Source: Gammaproteobacteria bacterium (GTDB taxonomy: Bacteria > Pseudomonadota > Gammaproteobacteria > UWMA-0217). Taken from it: 58,522 nucleotides of DNA. Position numbers and translations under genes: made by a program. Below are positions 24,231 to 32,182 of this stretch, piece by piece. Each line of letters starts with the position of its first letter. The stretch's first letter is position 1. The notes under the pieces are model-generated. The model was not told the DNA's origin. It did no database searches and saw only the letters and a list, made by a program, of their open reading frames with translations. The stretch spans positions 1-58,522 of the forward strand of contig JALSHZ010000091.1 of the NCBI GenBank assembly GCA_026981985.1, in the 5' to 3' direction.

Positions 24231-24767
24231 GTGACCCAGATCGAAACGACTGCGGGTGAGCGGATGGTGCTATACCCGGTTGATCCTTATTATGTTCCCG
24301 AAGCGCGAGATACTTTCCTACAGGCATTGATACAACGCGGGCTGCTGGGAGCGCATTGGCGCGATGACCGCTATCTGGTGGGGCAGCGTTTCATGCAGGA
24401 AATCGTGTTCATCGGCTGTGCGCCGTTTCTCCGCGTCGATCCCCAGGACGATCTGCAATTTTGCCATCTACAGGTTTTCGCGACAGAAGAAGCGATATTT
24501 CGACGGTCGCCACAAGCAGGGGCTCCTCGCTGCCCACAGTGCCGGGTCGCACTCATTAGCAATGCAGTAGCCGACCTTGAAATGTGTCCGCAATGTCACC
24601 GCAAGATGGCACTGCAAGACTGCGCCTGGCGTGCGGGACGAACCGTGTGGTCACGTTTCGGCATCAACATCTGGACATTGCAAAAAGGCGATGCGCAAGC
24701 GACGGATTCGTTGCTCGACTTTTTACAGCGTCTGTCGGATGTGAAGTGGAAAACTGCGTTTTTATAG
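24231..24767 (+). CDS. hypothetical zinc-ribbon protein
   Basis: This 178-residue protein is not recognised as a named family. Two CxxC knuckles, Cys101/104 (CPQCRVALISNA) and Cys119/122 (CPQCHRKMAL), spaced as in a rubredoxin-like zinc ribbon, are clear. The N-terminal half (VLYPVDPYYVPEARDTFLQA, then FMQEIVFIGCAPFLRV) looks like a compact alpha/beta domain. GTG start 24231 follows the JmjC-like stop by 7 bases, so it is probably in the same operon. A metal-binding accessory to the two enzymes upstream is possible but speculative. Confidence 0.65.
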   Translation: MTQIETTAGERMVLYPVDPYYVPEARDTFLQALIQRGLLGAHWRDDRYLVGQRFMQEIVFIGCAPFLRVDPQDDLQFCHLQVFATEEAIFRRSPQAGAPRCPQCRVALISNAVADLEMCPQCHRKMALQDCAWRAGRTVWSRFGINIWTLQKGDAQATDSLLDFLQRLSDVKWKTAFL

Positions 24768-24780
24768 TGGTGATGGGTAG

Positions 24781-24981
24781 ATGCAGAAATCACTGATTGT
24801 TCTCGGACTGGCTATTCTCGTCGTCGGCTTGTTGTGGCCCTGGCTTTCGAAGTTGCCATTGGGGCGGCTGCCCGGCGATATCATCATCGATCGGCCCGGC
24901 CTGAAACTCTACTTTCCCATTACCACATCGATTGTCATCAGCATTGTGGCATCGCTGCTGCTGTGGTTGTTTCGACGCTAG
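24781..24981 (+). CDS. DUF2905-family small membrane protein
   Basis: This 66-residue protein has two hydrophobic spans (about 4-22 and 46-63) around a conserved centre, LGRLPGDIIIDRPGLKLYFP, which is diagnostic of DUF2905. Function unknown. It is 13 bases downstream of the zinc-ribbon gene, probably the last gene of that run. The small size and motif are typical for the family. Confidence 0.88.
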   Translation: MQKSLIVLGLAILVVGLLWPWLSKLPLGRLPGDIIIDRPGLKLYFPITTSIVISIVASLLLWLFRR

Positions 24982-25054
24982 CCCTTTGCCAAAAGCTTGA
25001 TGATGCGGTCTAATTGGAGGCGTTAGCCAAATCACTTTTTATGGAGGAAGTCTC

Positions 25055-25378
25055 ATGAAAGTCATAATGAAGAAGTCGGATGCCAAGGAACCATTTTCGT
25101 GGTCATTCCAGGATGACGGCAAGGCCATTCTGCGCAGCGAAAACTACAAGGAGAAGCGCAGCGCCATGAATGGCATCGAGTCGGTCAAGAAAAATTGCGG
25201 CGATGATGGTCGTTATGAGATGAAAACGTCGAGCAATGGCAAGTTCTTCTTCAACCTGAAAGCCAAAAATGGTCAAATCATTGGCACGTCGCCAATGTTT
25301 GCCACTGAGGCCGACCGTGAGGCCGCGATTGCCGCGTTGAAGTCGAAAGCAGGTTCAGCAGCTATTGAAGAGGCCTGA
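25055..25378 (+). CDS. YegP-type DUF1508 protein
   Basis: This 107-residue protein has DUF1508 features. GDDGRYEMKTSSNGKFFFNL followed by KAKNGQIIGTSPMF is the strongest block, preceded by a weaker copy (FSWSFQDDGKAILRSENYKE). The domain forms a small beta-rich fold of unknown function, common in proteobacteria. It has its own ribosome site (ggagg, 25043-25047) and a 73-base gap upstream, so it may be a separate unit. Confidence 0.85.
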   Translation: MKVIMKKSDAKEPFSWSFQDDGKAILRSENYKEKRSAMNGIESVKKNCGDDGRYEMKTSSNGKFFFNLKAKNGQIIGTSPMFATEADREAAIAALKSKAGSAAIEEA

Positions 25379-25407
25379 TTTCAGGTGTGACCGACACGGC
25401 TGCTGGT

Positions 25408-27165
25408 TCAACTGGCGGTTGTGTCGGAGGTTTCTCCATTGTCCAGTTTCTTCTGCTGTTGTCGTTTTCTGAACCATTTCCACAGCAGGCTGCTGGGGTG
25501 TTCTTCCCCGGTGATAACATACATCAAGACATCAAGGTTCCTGCCATTCCATTGCATTTGCTTCTGTGCGCTTGCTCGTCCGCAAAAGAGTATCCGGTCA
25601 TTCCTCTCCAGTTTGAAGTTTTCTTCGGGCAGCAGAGTATCTTCAAAACCACGTTTGACCAGTAGCGGTACACAGGGGAGCATTACGTTTCGATTGCGGG
25701 GATCACGATAGAGGTCCTTGATGAATAGCATAAACTTATTGTCTCCAGCGACCTGATGGAAAGCTGGCATGTCTTCTTGCGTAATATCGACCTCCCAAAC
25801 CAGTGGCACGTGCTGATGGGTGGCGCCACTAATCCGGGATACCAGTTCATTGGCCCAGGCATTATCGCGCTGACCAGCCTTTTGCAGAAAGTTCTCGATT
25901 AATGGATTGCGGATCAGTGCAAAAATTCTGTGTGCGATCACCGAGCCGCGTTGCATGACAAGGTCGATGTCCGCTTCCTCGAACAGCAGATCATTACGGC
26001 GCCGGTTCTGCCGGGCGATGGTGAAGAGCTTTGGGTTCAGCTCTCGTGCTGTCATTAATATGGAGAGGTTGTCGGCGTCATTGTCGGTACCGGCGACAAT
26101 GCCAACCGCATCGAGCACACCGGCCTCTTTGAGCGTATGGGCCTCGGTGCCATTGCCGGTAATGACTTTTTCCAGGGTCTCGTCATTTTCCGGGTCGATC
26201 AGTTCGTTGTTGGCCTCGATGATGACGGGGATGATGCCTTCGTTCAGCAGTTCTTCATAGACGGCCCTGCCGAATCGTCCGTAGCTGCATAGAATCCATT
26301 TGCCCTTGGGTGGAAAGAGTGGTTCGTGCAGTTCTTCATAAGGAACGCCAGTCATCCAGTCGTGCAGCAGGTACATGCCTGGTGAGTGGAATGCCAACGC
26401 CAGCTTTTGCGCGAAGGTGTAAAACGGGTCGATGATCCGATTTTCACCGAAAGAAGCGATATTGCGCGCGACGTTCTCGTGTTCGGCGCGGACGATAATC
26501 GGCAGGGGAGGGTTCAGCAGGTAGCCAGTCAGTGCTATTTTCAGGTTTACTTGGTCATCGCTGGTGAGAGCAACGATGCCTTGGCATTGGGGGTGTTTCA
26601 AACCTGCGTCGATGAGTGTTTGCGGTCGTGTCATGTCGGCGCTAATGCCTGGTACTTTCACACCATAGTCGGCCATTTCGAGTGAGTTGATGTTGTCTTC
26701 CGAGATGTCGACGACCACTGAATGGATGCCTTCATGCGCCAGTGCGCGGGCTAGTAATTTGCCGGTGTCACCAAAACCACAGATCAGATAGAACGGGTCC
26801 CCAAGCGATTTGACACGGCGGATAAAGGCATTGTTCTTCATCAGGCGACGAAATGCCGGATCCTGCATGGTGTTCAGTAATGAGCCGATACCGAACAGCC
26901 AGGCGATGACGGTGGCATAGATGCAGACGGTTGCCCACAGTCGCTGTGGTACGGTGAAGGCGTAGGGTATTTCGCCAAAGCCAATGGTAGAGCCCATGAA
27001 GCTGACAAAGTAGAAGGCATGGAAGAAATCCATGTACCAGATATCACCTTGATCATCCTTGCCGGGAATCAGTACGAAGCCCAGAATCGACACTGCATAG
27101 ACGACGACCAGGATGATCAGCGGCAGTCGCAGGCGCCGCAGCAGTAAATAGATGAGGTTAGGCAT
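25408..27165 (-). CDS. potassium channel with two RCK domains
   Basis: This 585-residue protein has two transmembrane helices with a pore loop, then two RCK/TrkA-N nucleotide domains. The selectivity filter reads TIGFGE (60-65), unlike the usual TVGYGD. RCK1 begins FYLICGFGDTGKLLARAL at about 125 and RCK2 WILCSYGRFGRAVYEELL at about 290. A C-terminal TrkA-C-like segment follows. It should gate K+ or a related cation in response to a cytosolic ligand. The atypical filter makes ion selectivity uncertain. The DUF6394-like gene upstream on the same strand is 18 bases away. Confidence 0.88.
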   Translation of the reverse strand: MPNLIYLLLRRLRLPLIILVVVYAVSILGFVLIPGKDDQGDIWYMDFFHAFYFVSFMGSTIGFGEIPYAFTVPQRLWATVCIYATVIAWLFGIGSLLNTMQDPAFRRLMKNNAFIRRVKSLGDPFYLICGFGDTGKLLARALAHEGIHSVVVDISEDNINSLEMADYGVKVPGISADMTRPQTLIDAGLKHPQCQGIVALTSDDQVNLKIALTGYLLNPPLPIIVRAEHENVARNIASFGENRIIDPFYTFAQKLALAFHSPGMYLLHDWMTGVPYEELHEPLFPPKGKWILCSYGRFGRAVYEELLNEGIIPVIIEANNELIDPENDETLEKVITGNGTEAHTLKEAGVLDAVGIVAGTDNDADNLSILMTARELNPKLFTIARQNRRRNDLLFEEADIDLVMQRGSVIAHRIFALIRNPLIENFLQKAGQRDNAWANELVSRISGATHQHVPLVWEVDITQEDMPAFHQVAGDNKFMLFIKDLYRDPRNRNVMLPCVPLLVKRGFEDTLLPEENFKLERNDRILFCGRASAQKQMQWNGRNLDVLMYVITGEEHPSSLLWKWFRKRQQQKKLDNGETSDTTAS

Positions 27166-27183
27166 GGCGGGCGTGGCCGGTGA

Positions 27184-27591
27184 TCAGCGCCGTACCGAGA
27201 CTGTTTCTGCCATGAGCAGAACAACGGATATGATATTGGCCAGCAGTGCACCACCGGAGAGGGACACGACTACGACCATGGCGTCTGGCGAGATGCTTGA
27301 ATCGGACATGTATTCGGCAATCCCCCAGGTGGTGGCGGCGGCAATCAGCTGCAAGTCGGCCACCAGGCTGGTGGCGAGGAATACCGCGCCGATATGCGTG
27401 CTGTCGCCGAGCTTGAGAATGGTAGCGATGATGCTGATGACAATCGCGGCAAATAGCTCGAAGACATTGTGATGTGAAGGGTTATCGATATCGCCGATGA
27501 AGAAGCCGAAGTTCAAGGTCAAGGCGAGGACGATGAAAAAGGCAAAAACGACTTTTTCAGGGTTCTGGATGCTGGCTCGGGATTCTGTCAT
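27184..27591 (-). CDS. DUF6394-like integral membrane protein
   Basis: This 135-residue protein has four likely membrane helices (for example VVFAFFIVLALTLNFGFFIG, then FELFAAIVISIIATIL). Motifs such as GDSTHIGAVFLATSLVADLQ and VVSLSGGALLANIISV match a family I recall as DUF6394. Function unknown, but it is often placed with RCK potassium channels, as here, where it precedes one by 18 bases on the same strand. A channel partner or subunit is a reasonable inference. Confidence 0.75.
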   Translation of the reverse strand: MTESRASIQNPEKVVFAFFIVLALTLNFGFFIGDIDNPSHHNVFELFAAIVISIIATILKLGDSTHIGAVFLATSLVADLQLIAAATTWGIAEYMSDSSISPDAMVVVVSLSGGALLANIISVVLLMAETVSVRR

Positions 27592-27688
27592 TGTTCTCTA
27601 CCCATCGTGAATTTTGGATGGGCGCTATTTTATCCCCATTTCATGTTGCTTCACACGAGAAAGACAGCAAGGCGAGGCAAGGACTGCG

Positions 27689-28471
27689 GTGCAGGACCGA
27701 AATTTTGACGATATTGCACAGAAGCTGACGCGCAAGATCTATGGCAGCATTAAGGGTGACATCCGCCTGGCGGTGCTGGAACGCGATCTGATGCCGGTGG
27801 TAAGGCAGGAGAAAGGCGGCAACGCACTGCGGATTCTCGATGCCGGTGGTGGCGCGGGGCAGTTTTCCGTCAAGCTCGCTGCGTTGGGGCACCAGACCGT
27901 CTATTGCGACATATCCGCCAATATGCTGGCGCAGGCGCGTGAGCACTACGCCAGTCAGGCCCCGGGTGCCGATGTCGAGTTCATCCATGGGTCGATTCAG
28001 TCGCTTGGTGAGCGGGCGCTGGCACCGTTCGACCTGATCCTCTGTCATGCTGTGGTGGAATGGTTGGCCGAACCCCGGGAGACCCTGGCAGGGCTGCTCG
28101 ACCTGCTGCGTCCGGCTGGCTTGATGTCGACATTGTTTTACAATCGCCACAGTCTGATGATGCTGTATCTGATCCGCGGGCGTTTCGACAAGGTGATGTC
28201 GGGGCAGTTGGCGGGTTGGGGTAACAGCCTGACGCCAACGAATCCGCAGGAGCCCGAAGATGTCTATGGCTGGTTCGATGCCTGGGGGTTTGAAATCCTC
28301 TGTCGCAGCGGCGTACGCTGTTTTCACGACTACGTGACTGCCAAGCGACGTGACGAATTTTCGCGCGAGGACATCATCGCTGCCGAACTCAAGATGAGCC
28401 GCATCGAAGCGTTTCGCTCCACCGCGCGCTATATTCATCTGCTGAACAGAAAGCCCGACGGGAATACGTGA
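27689..28471 (+). CDS. cmoM: SAM methyltransferase, CmoM-like
   Basis: This 260-residue Rossmann methyltransferase has the SAM motif ILDAGGGAGQFSVKLA and the post-motifs LILCHAVVEWL and LRPAGLMSTLFYNR. SGVRCFHDYV is characteristic of CmoM/SmtA, which methylates 5-carboxymethoxyuridine in tRNA wobble positions. GTG 27689 is chosen because aagga precedes it and family homology begins there; an upstream ATG at 27614 lacks a ribosome site. Its stop abuts the ATG of the HDAC-like gene. Confidence 0.82.
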   Translation: MQDRNFDDIAQKLTRKIYGSIKGDIRLAVLERDLMPVVRQEKGGNALRILDAGGGAGQFSVKLAALGHQTVYCDISANMLAQAREHYASQAPGADVEFIHGSIQSLGERALAPFDLILCHAVVEWLAEPRETLAGLLDLLRPAGLMSTLFYNRHSLMMLYLIRGRFDKVMSGQLAGWGNSLTPTNPQEPEDVYGWFDAWGFEILCRSGVRCFHDYVTAKRRDEFSREDIIAAELKMSRIEAFRSTARYIHLLNRKPDGNT

Positions 28472-29413
28472 ATGAAAGCACTGGCTGTCTACGCCGGCAA
28501 ACGACTGGCCGATTACCATTTTGGCCCTGATCATCCCTTTGGTCCCTATCGCTACAAGGCGTTCATGGAACGCTTTGCCAACAGTGATCTGGCGCAGCGG
28601 GTGGTACGCGAAACGGCCTATCCTGCACGCGAAGCAGACATCCTGCTGTTCCATGAGCAATCATTCGTCGATGAGGTCAAGCAGCGCAGCGAAGAGGGCA
28701 GTGGCGCTTTCGATGGCGACACCCCGGTGTTCAAGGATGCCTGGCAGGTGGCGGCCATCGTCGTGGGGACGGTGATTCAGGCTGTCGATGATTTGATGGA
28801 TGGCCGTTATCGACGTGCTTTCGTGCCCATTGCCGGTTTGCATCATGCGGGACGGGGCAGTGCTGCCGGATTTTGCCTGCTCAACGACTGCGGCATCGCC
28901 ATCGAGGTGCTGAAACAACGCTATGGTCTGCAGCGGGTCGCCTATGTGGACATCGACGCGCATCACGGCGATGGTGTGTTCTATGCCTTCGAGTTCGATC
29001 CGGGGGTGGTAATCGCCGATATTCATGAGGATGGGCGCTATCTCTATCCCGGTACGGGCCATCACGAAGAGACCGGGCGCGCCGACGCTGTTGGTACCAA
29101 ACTCAACCTGCCTATGGCGCCGCACGCCGATGATGCTGCATTCCTGGTGGCCTGGGAGCAGGTGGAGGCGTTTCTGCGGCGCATGAAGCCGGAGTTCATC
29201 ATCATGCAATGCGGTGCCGACAGCGTTGCCGGTGATCCGCTGACGCATCTCGAATTCAGTGCCGATGCGCACCGCAGGGCTGCACGGGGGTTGTGTGATA
29301 TTGCAGACCAGCATGCTGGTGGACGCCTGCTGGTTACCGGCGGGGGCGGCTACAATGGTGACAATATCGCCGACGCATGGTGCGCGGTTGTCGATGAGCT
29401 GGCAGGAACTTGA
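28472..29413 (+). CDS. histone deacetylase-family amidohydrolase
   Basis: This 313-residue protein has the zinc deacetylase core. His124/His125 are in AGLHHAGRGSAAGFCLLND, zinc ligands Asp162 and His164 in DIDAHHGDG and Asp250 in QCGADSVAGDPLTHL, and the glycine loop VTGGGGYN carries the catalytic Tyr. Bacterial members deacetylate acetylated amines, polyamines or proteins; the substrate here is unknown. Length is typical. The ATG immediately follows the CmoM stop (TGA|ATG), so the two are surely co-transcribed. Confidence 0.9.
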   Translation: MKALAVYAGKRLADYHFGPDHPFGPYRYKAFMERFANSDLAQRVVRETAYPAREADILLFHEQSFVDEVKQRSEEGSGAFDGDTPVFKDAWQVAAIVVGTVIQAVDDLMDGRYRRAFVPIAGLHHAGRGSAAGFCLLNDCGIAIEVLKQRYGLQRVAYVDIDAHHGDGVFYAFEFDPGVVIADIHEDGRYLYPGTGHHEETGRADAVGTKLNLPMAPHADDAAFLVAWEQVEAFLRRMKPEFIIMQCGADSVAGDPLTHLEFSADAHRRAARGLCDIADQHAGGRLLVTGGGGYNGDNIADAWCAVVDELAGT

Positions 29414-29419
29414 GGTGTG

Positions 29420-30610
29420 ATGAGCAAGGAGCACGACAATATGCCGTCCTATCTCAAAACAATGCGTGTCATGGATGGCGCTGCTTCAGCGCAGATCTAC
29501 GAAAAACGTTGGCGGGTATTGTTTGAGTCGGATTCCACCTGGATCAATGTTTGCGACAGCGATTGCACCATTATCGAAGCTAATCAGGCGGGTGCCGATA
29601 TCATGGAGGCTGATTCACCGCAACAACTGGTTGGTAAACGGCTGCCGGACATGGTTTATGGCCGGCAGTCGGATCAGGTGAGTGCTTGCGAGGCGCAACT
29701 GCTACAGGCGCGGGAATCGCGCTCGATGATCGAGCTGCGTACCTTTCGCGGTAATCGACGTTGGCTGGAGGTCTTGCTGGTCCGTTTCCCTGACGATGAA
29801 CCCGGAGAGGAACGCTATTTTTCGATACTCAGCGATCGCACTCGAGAGAAAGAAGCGCAGGAAGAACTACTGCAACGGCAGAAGGAGCTGGCCCGCATCG
29901 TTCGTATCAATACGCTCGGTGAACTGGCATCCGGTATGGCGCATGAGTTGAATCAGCCACTGGCGGCGATACAGAACTATATCGAAGGATGTCAGCGTCG
30001 CATCGAGAACAGTACCTGTGAAAAATCCGATTTTCTCTTTGTTCTTGAACAGATGGCGGTGCAGATCAACCGGGCCGTCGGCACGTTGACCGAGGTCCGC
30101 TACTTTTTCCGCAAGGATGACAGCCGAATTTCCACCGAAAACATCAATGACATCGTCAACAATGCGGTGAGCCTGTGGAAAACACTATCGATGTCGCAGT
30201 GTACTGAATTCCATGTGAACCTTCAGGCTGACCTGCCGTTGGTCATGGCCAATTCAGTACAGATCGAGCAGGTGCTGCTGAACCTGATCCGCAACGCAGA
30301 GGAGGCCGTTTCGGGGGGAGGCTGCGAGGGAAAAATTCCCGTAATCACCATCGCAACGGAAAAAACCGAAGGGAATATGGTAAAAATCAGCGTGAGTGAC
30401 AACGGCTCGGGTTTACCCCAAGCACTGGAGGCCGATATCTGGAACCAGTTCGTCACCACCAAACAAGATGGCATGGGGATGGGATTGCCCATTTGCCGCT
30501 CAATAATAGAAGCTCACCGAGGCCAGATGACGGCGTCGAATAACGAGCGTGATGGCGGGGCTGTGTTCAGTTTCACCCTGCCAGCCTACAGGCCGGAGGT
30601 GGACAATTGA
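29420..30610 (+). CDS. PAS-sensor histidine kinase (FixL-type)
   Basis: This 396-residue protein has no membrane span, so it is cytosolic. A PAS domain lies at about 30-140 (WINVCDSDCTIIEANQAGAD, then IELRTFRGNRRWLEVLLV). The His-box GELASGMAHELNQPLAAIQN gives phospho-accepting His175, as in the FixL/NtrB group. The ATPase domain has LLNLIRNAEEAV, then SVSDNGSGLP and GMGMGLPICRSIIEAHRG. No haem ligand motif can be asserted; three Cys lie in the PAS region. ATG 29420 is chosen over GTG 29417. Confidence 0.92.
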   Translation: MSKEHDNMPSYLKTMRVMDGAASAQIYEKRWRVLFESDSTWINVCDSDCTIIEANQAGADIMEADSPQQLVGKRLPDMVYGRQSDQVSACEAQLLQARESRSMIELRTFRGNRRWLEVLLVRFPDDEPGEERYFSILSDRTREKEAQEELLQRQKELARIVRINTLGELASGMAHELNQPLAAIQNYIEGCQRRIENSTCEKSDFLFVLEQMAVQINRAVGTLTEVRYFFRKDDSRISTENINDIVNNAVSLWKTLSMSQCTEFHVNLQADLPLVMANSVQIEQVLLNLIRNAEEAVSGGGCEGKIPVITIATEKTEGNMVKISVSDNGSGLPQALEADIWNQFVTTKQDGMGMGLPICRSIIEAHRGQMTASNNERDGGAVFSFTLPAYRPEVDN

Positions 30611-31260
30611 TTAGCTCAACCGTTTTTATCGTCGACGACGACGATGCCGTAAGAGACTCCCTGCGTTATCTGCTTGAATCTGAAGATCTCAAGGTCGAAG
30701 ACTTTGCCAATGCCGAGGCATTTATGGAAGCCTACTCGCCATATCGGGTTGGCTGTCTGTTGCTCGATATCCGCATGCCGGGCATGAGCGGCATGGAACT
30801 GCTCGAACGGCTCGCGGCGCGGAAATTCTTTCTGCCGATTATTATCATTACCGGGCACGGAGATGTCAGTATCGCGGTGCGTTCCATCAAGACCGGTGCT
30901 TTCGATTTCGTTGAAAAACCGTTTAATACCGAAGATCTGTTGTCGCGCGTAATGGCCGGTATCGAACTGGACAAGAAATACCGGCACGAAAGGCTTGCGT
31001 ACGATGCCGTCGAGGCGCGGATAGCTAACCTCACGCCACGCGAGAAACAAGTATTGGACCTGGTCATTTCTGACCACTCCAACAAGCAGATTGCACAAAC
31101 CCTCGGTGTCAGTATCAAGACGGTGGAATTCCATCGTGCCCGGGTCATGGAAAAGATGCATGCTGACTCGCTGCTGCATCTGTCGCAGATGGTGCGGGAA
31201 GTGTTGCCCGTCAAAAAGGGGGCAGTCGAAGAAACGGCGCAGCTCGATATGGCGCATTGA
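30607..31260 (+). CDS. FixJ-type response regulator
   Basis: This 217-residue regulator has a receiver domain (FIVDDDDAVRDSLRYLLES, with phospho-acceptor Asp54 in CLLLDIRMPGMSG) and a LuxR/GerE-type HTH (LTPREKQVLDLVISDHSNKQ, then IAQTLGVSIKTVEFHRARVM). It starts at a TTG overlapping the kinase stop (TTGA), so the pair is translationally coupled. It should be phosphorylated by the kinase upstream. The target genes are not evident; the deacetylase and methyltransferase are candidates only by proximity. Confidence 0.92.
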   Translation: MISSTVFIVDDDDAVRDSLRYLLESEDLKVEDFANAEAFMEAYSPYRVGCLLLDIRMPGMSGMELLERLAARKFFLPIIIITGHGDVSIAVRSIKTGAFDFVEKPFNTEDLLSRVMAGIELDKKYRHERLAYDAVEARIANLTPREKQVLDLVISDHSNKQIAQTLGVSIKTVEFHRARVMEKMHADSLLHLSQMVREVLPVKKGAVEETAQLDMAH

Positions 31261-31281
31261 CGCGCCTGCAAGCAGCAGAAA

Positions 31282-32004
31282 TTACCCCTCTGGCTGGTAT
31301 GTCTTCAGGCGCATTGTGAAGGATGTTCCTTTCTCGACGTGGGTGATCGTGACCGGCAGGTAGTCCAGTTCGGGCGCCACACACAGTGTCGTGCTGCGCT
31401 TGCTACTCTGGCGGTTGACCCGGTACTCGGTGCAAGCGAAGTTGCCGGCTGGTGTTTTCATGTTTGCGTGTTGGCCAACACGCAGAAACTCCAGCGTTTT
31501 CGAGCGGCCCCGCTCGGCAATGGTGTAAGTCAGTTTTTCGCTGCCGCGCCTGGCGTCGCGCATCAGGGCGATTTCGACCGAGGCACGATCCAGCGTGTTG
31601 GGCGGCACACGATAGTCGTACGCTTTGCCTTTATAGCGTTCGTGGATTCTGCCGGCGGAGACCAGCTGGATGGTGTTCTCCTTCCTGGTGCGTCCGTTGT
31701 CGTGGCGGTAGGCATAGCGCTCCATCGTCAGTCTGCCGTTTTCGATCCTCCCCTCACTGGTTTCATCGATCACATCCTTGCGAAACAGCGCAAGCAGGCC
31801 CCTGCTATGGGTCTGCTTGTGGTAGCGATAGCGCTGATTGTCGTAGCGGAGGCTGATATTCACATCTCCTAGCGTCAGTCCGGCCTTTTTGACCGTATAG
31901 ACTGCTGTGAAAGCCGGTGGCAGGTCGCCATGCGCGCTGTCCGCCTTTGCAGTTGCGAACCATGTAGCAGACAGCAAGAGCGAGATAAAGAAGATCCGTT
32001 TCAT
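31282..32004 (-). CDS. DUF3108 exported protein
   Basis: This 240-residue protein has a clear signal peptide (MKRIFFISLLLSATWFATAKA). The mature part is beta-rich: FTAVYTVKKAGLTLGDVNIS, then RYHKQTHSRGLLALF and VNRQSSKRSTTLCVAPELDY. It ends VEKGTSFTMRLKTYQPEG. This matches DUF3108, a periplasmic beta-sandwich family of unknown role, possibly in envelope or LPS export. It converges on the response-regulator gene with only 21 bases between stops. Confidence 0.85.
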   Translation of the reverse strand: MKRIFFISLLLSATWFATAKADSAHGDLPPAFTAVYTVKKAGLTLGDVNISLRYDNQRYRYHKQTHSRGLLALFRKDVIDETSEGRIENGRLTMERYAYRHDNGRTRKENTIQLVSAGRIHERYKGKAYDYRVPPNTLDRASVEIALMRDARRGSEKLTYTIAERGRSKTLEFLRVGQHANMKTPAGNFACTEYRVNRQSSKRSTTLCVAPELDYLPVTITHVEKGTSFTMRLKTYQPEG

Positions 32005-32182
32005 GTAGAGGTTTGGTAGTTTGCCTTGTAAGAATGATGTGGCTTGCCGGTGAACGGCAGCTTAACCCGGATTTCTCACCGGGTTGAAAGCAGGAAGAGG
32101 ATGTTAACACGGGCTGGATGGCAGTCGTTCGCCGAATCGTTGGAGGCACGGCGTATCAAAGATCAACGATAAAGGTTCAACA

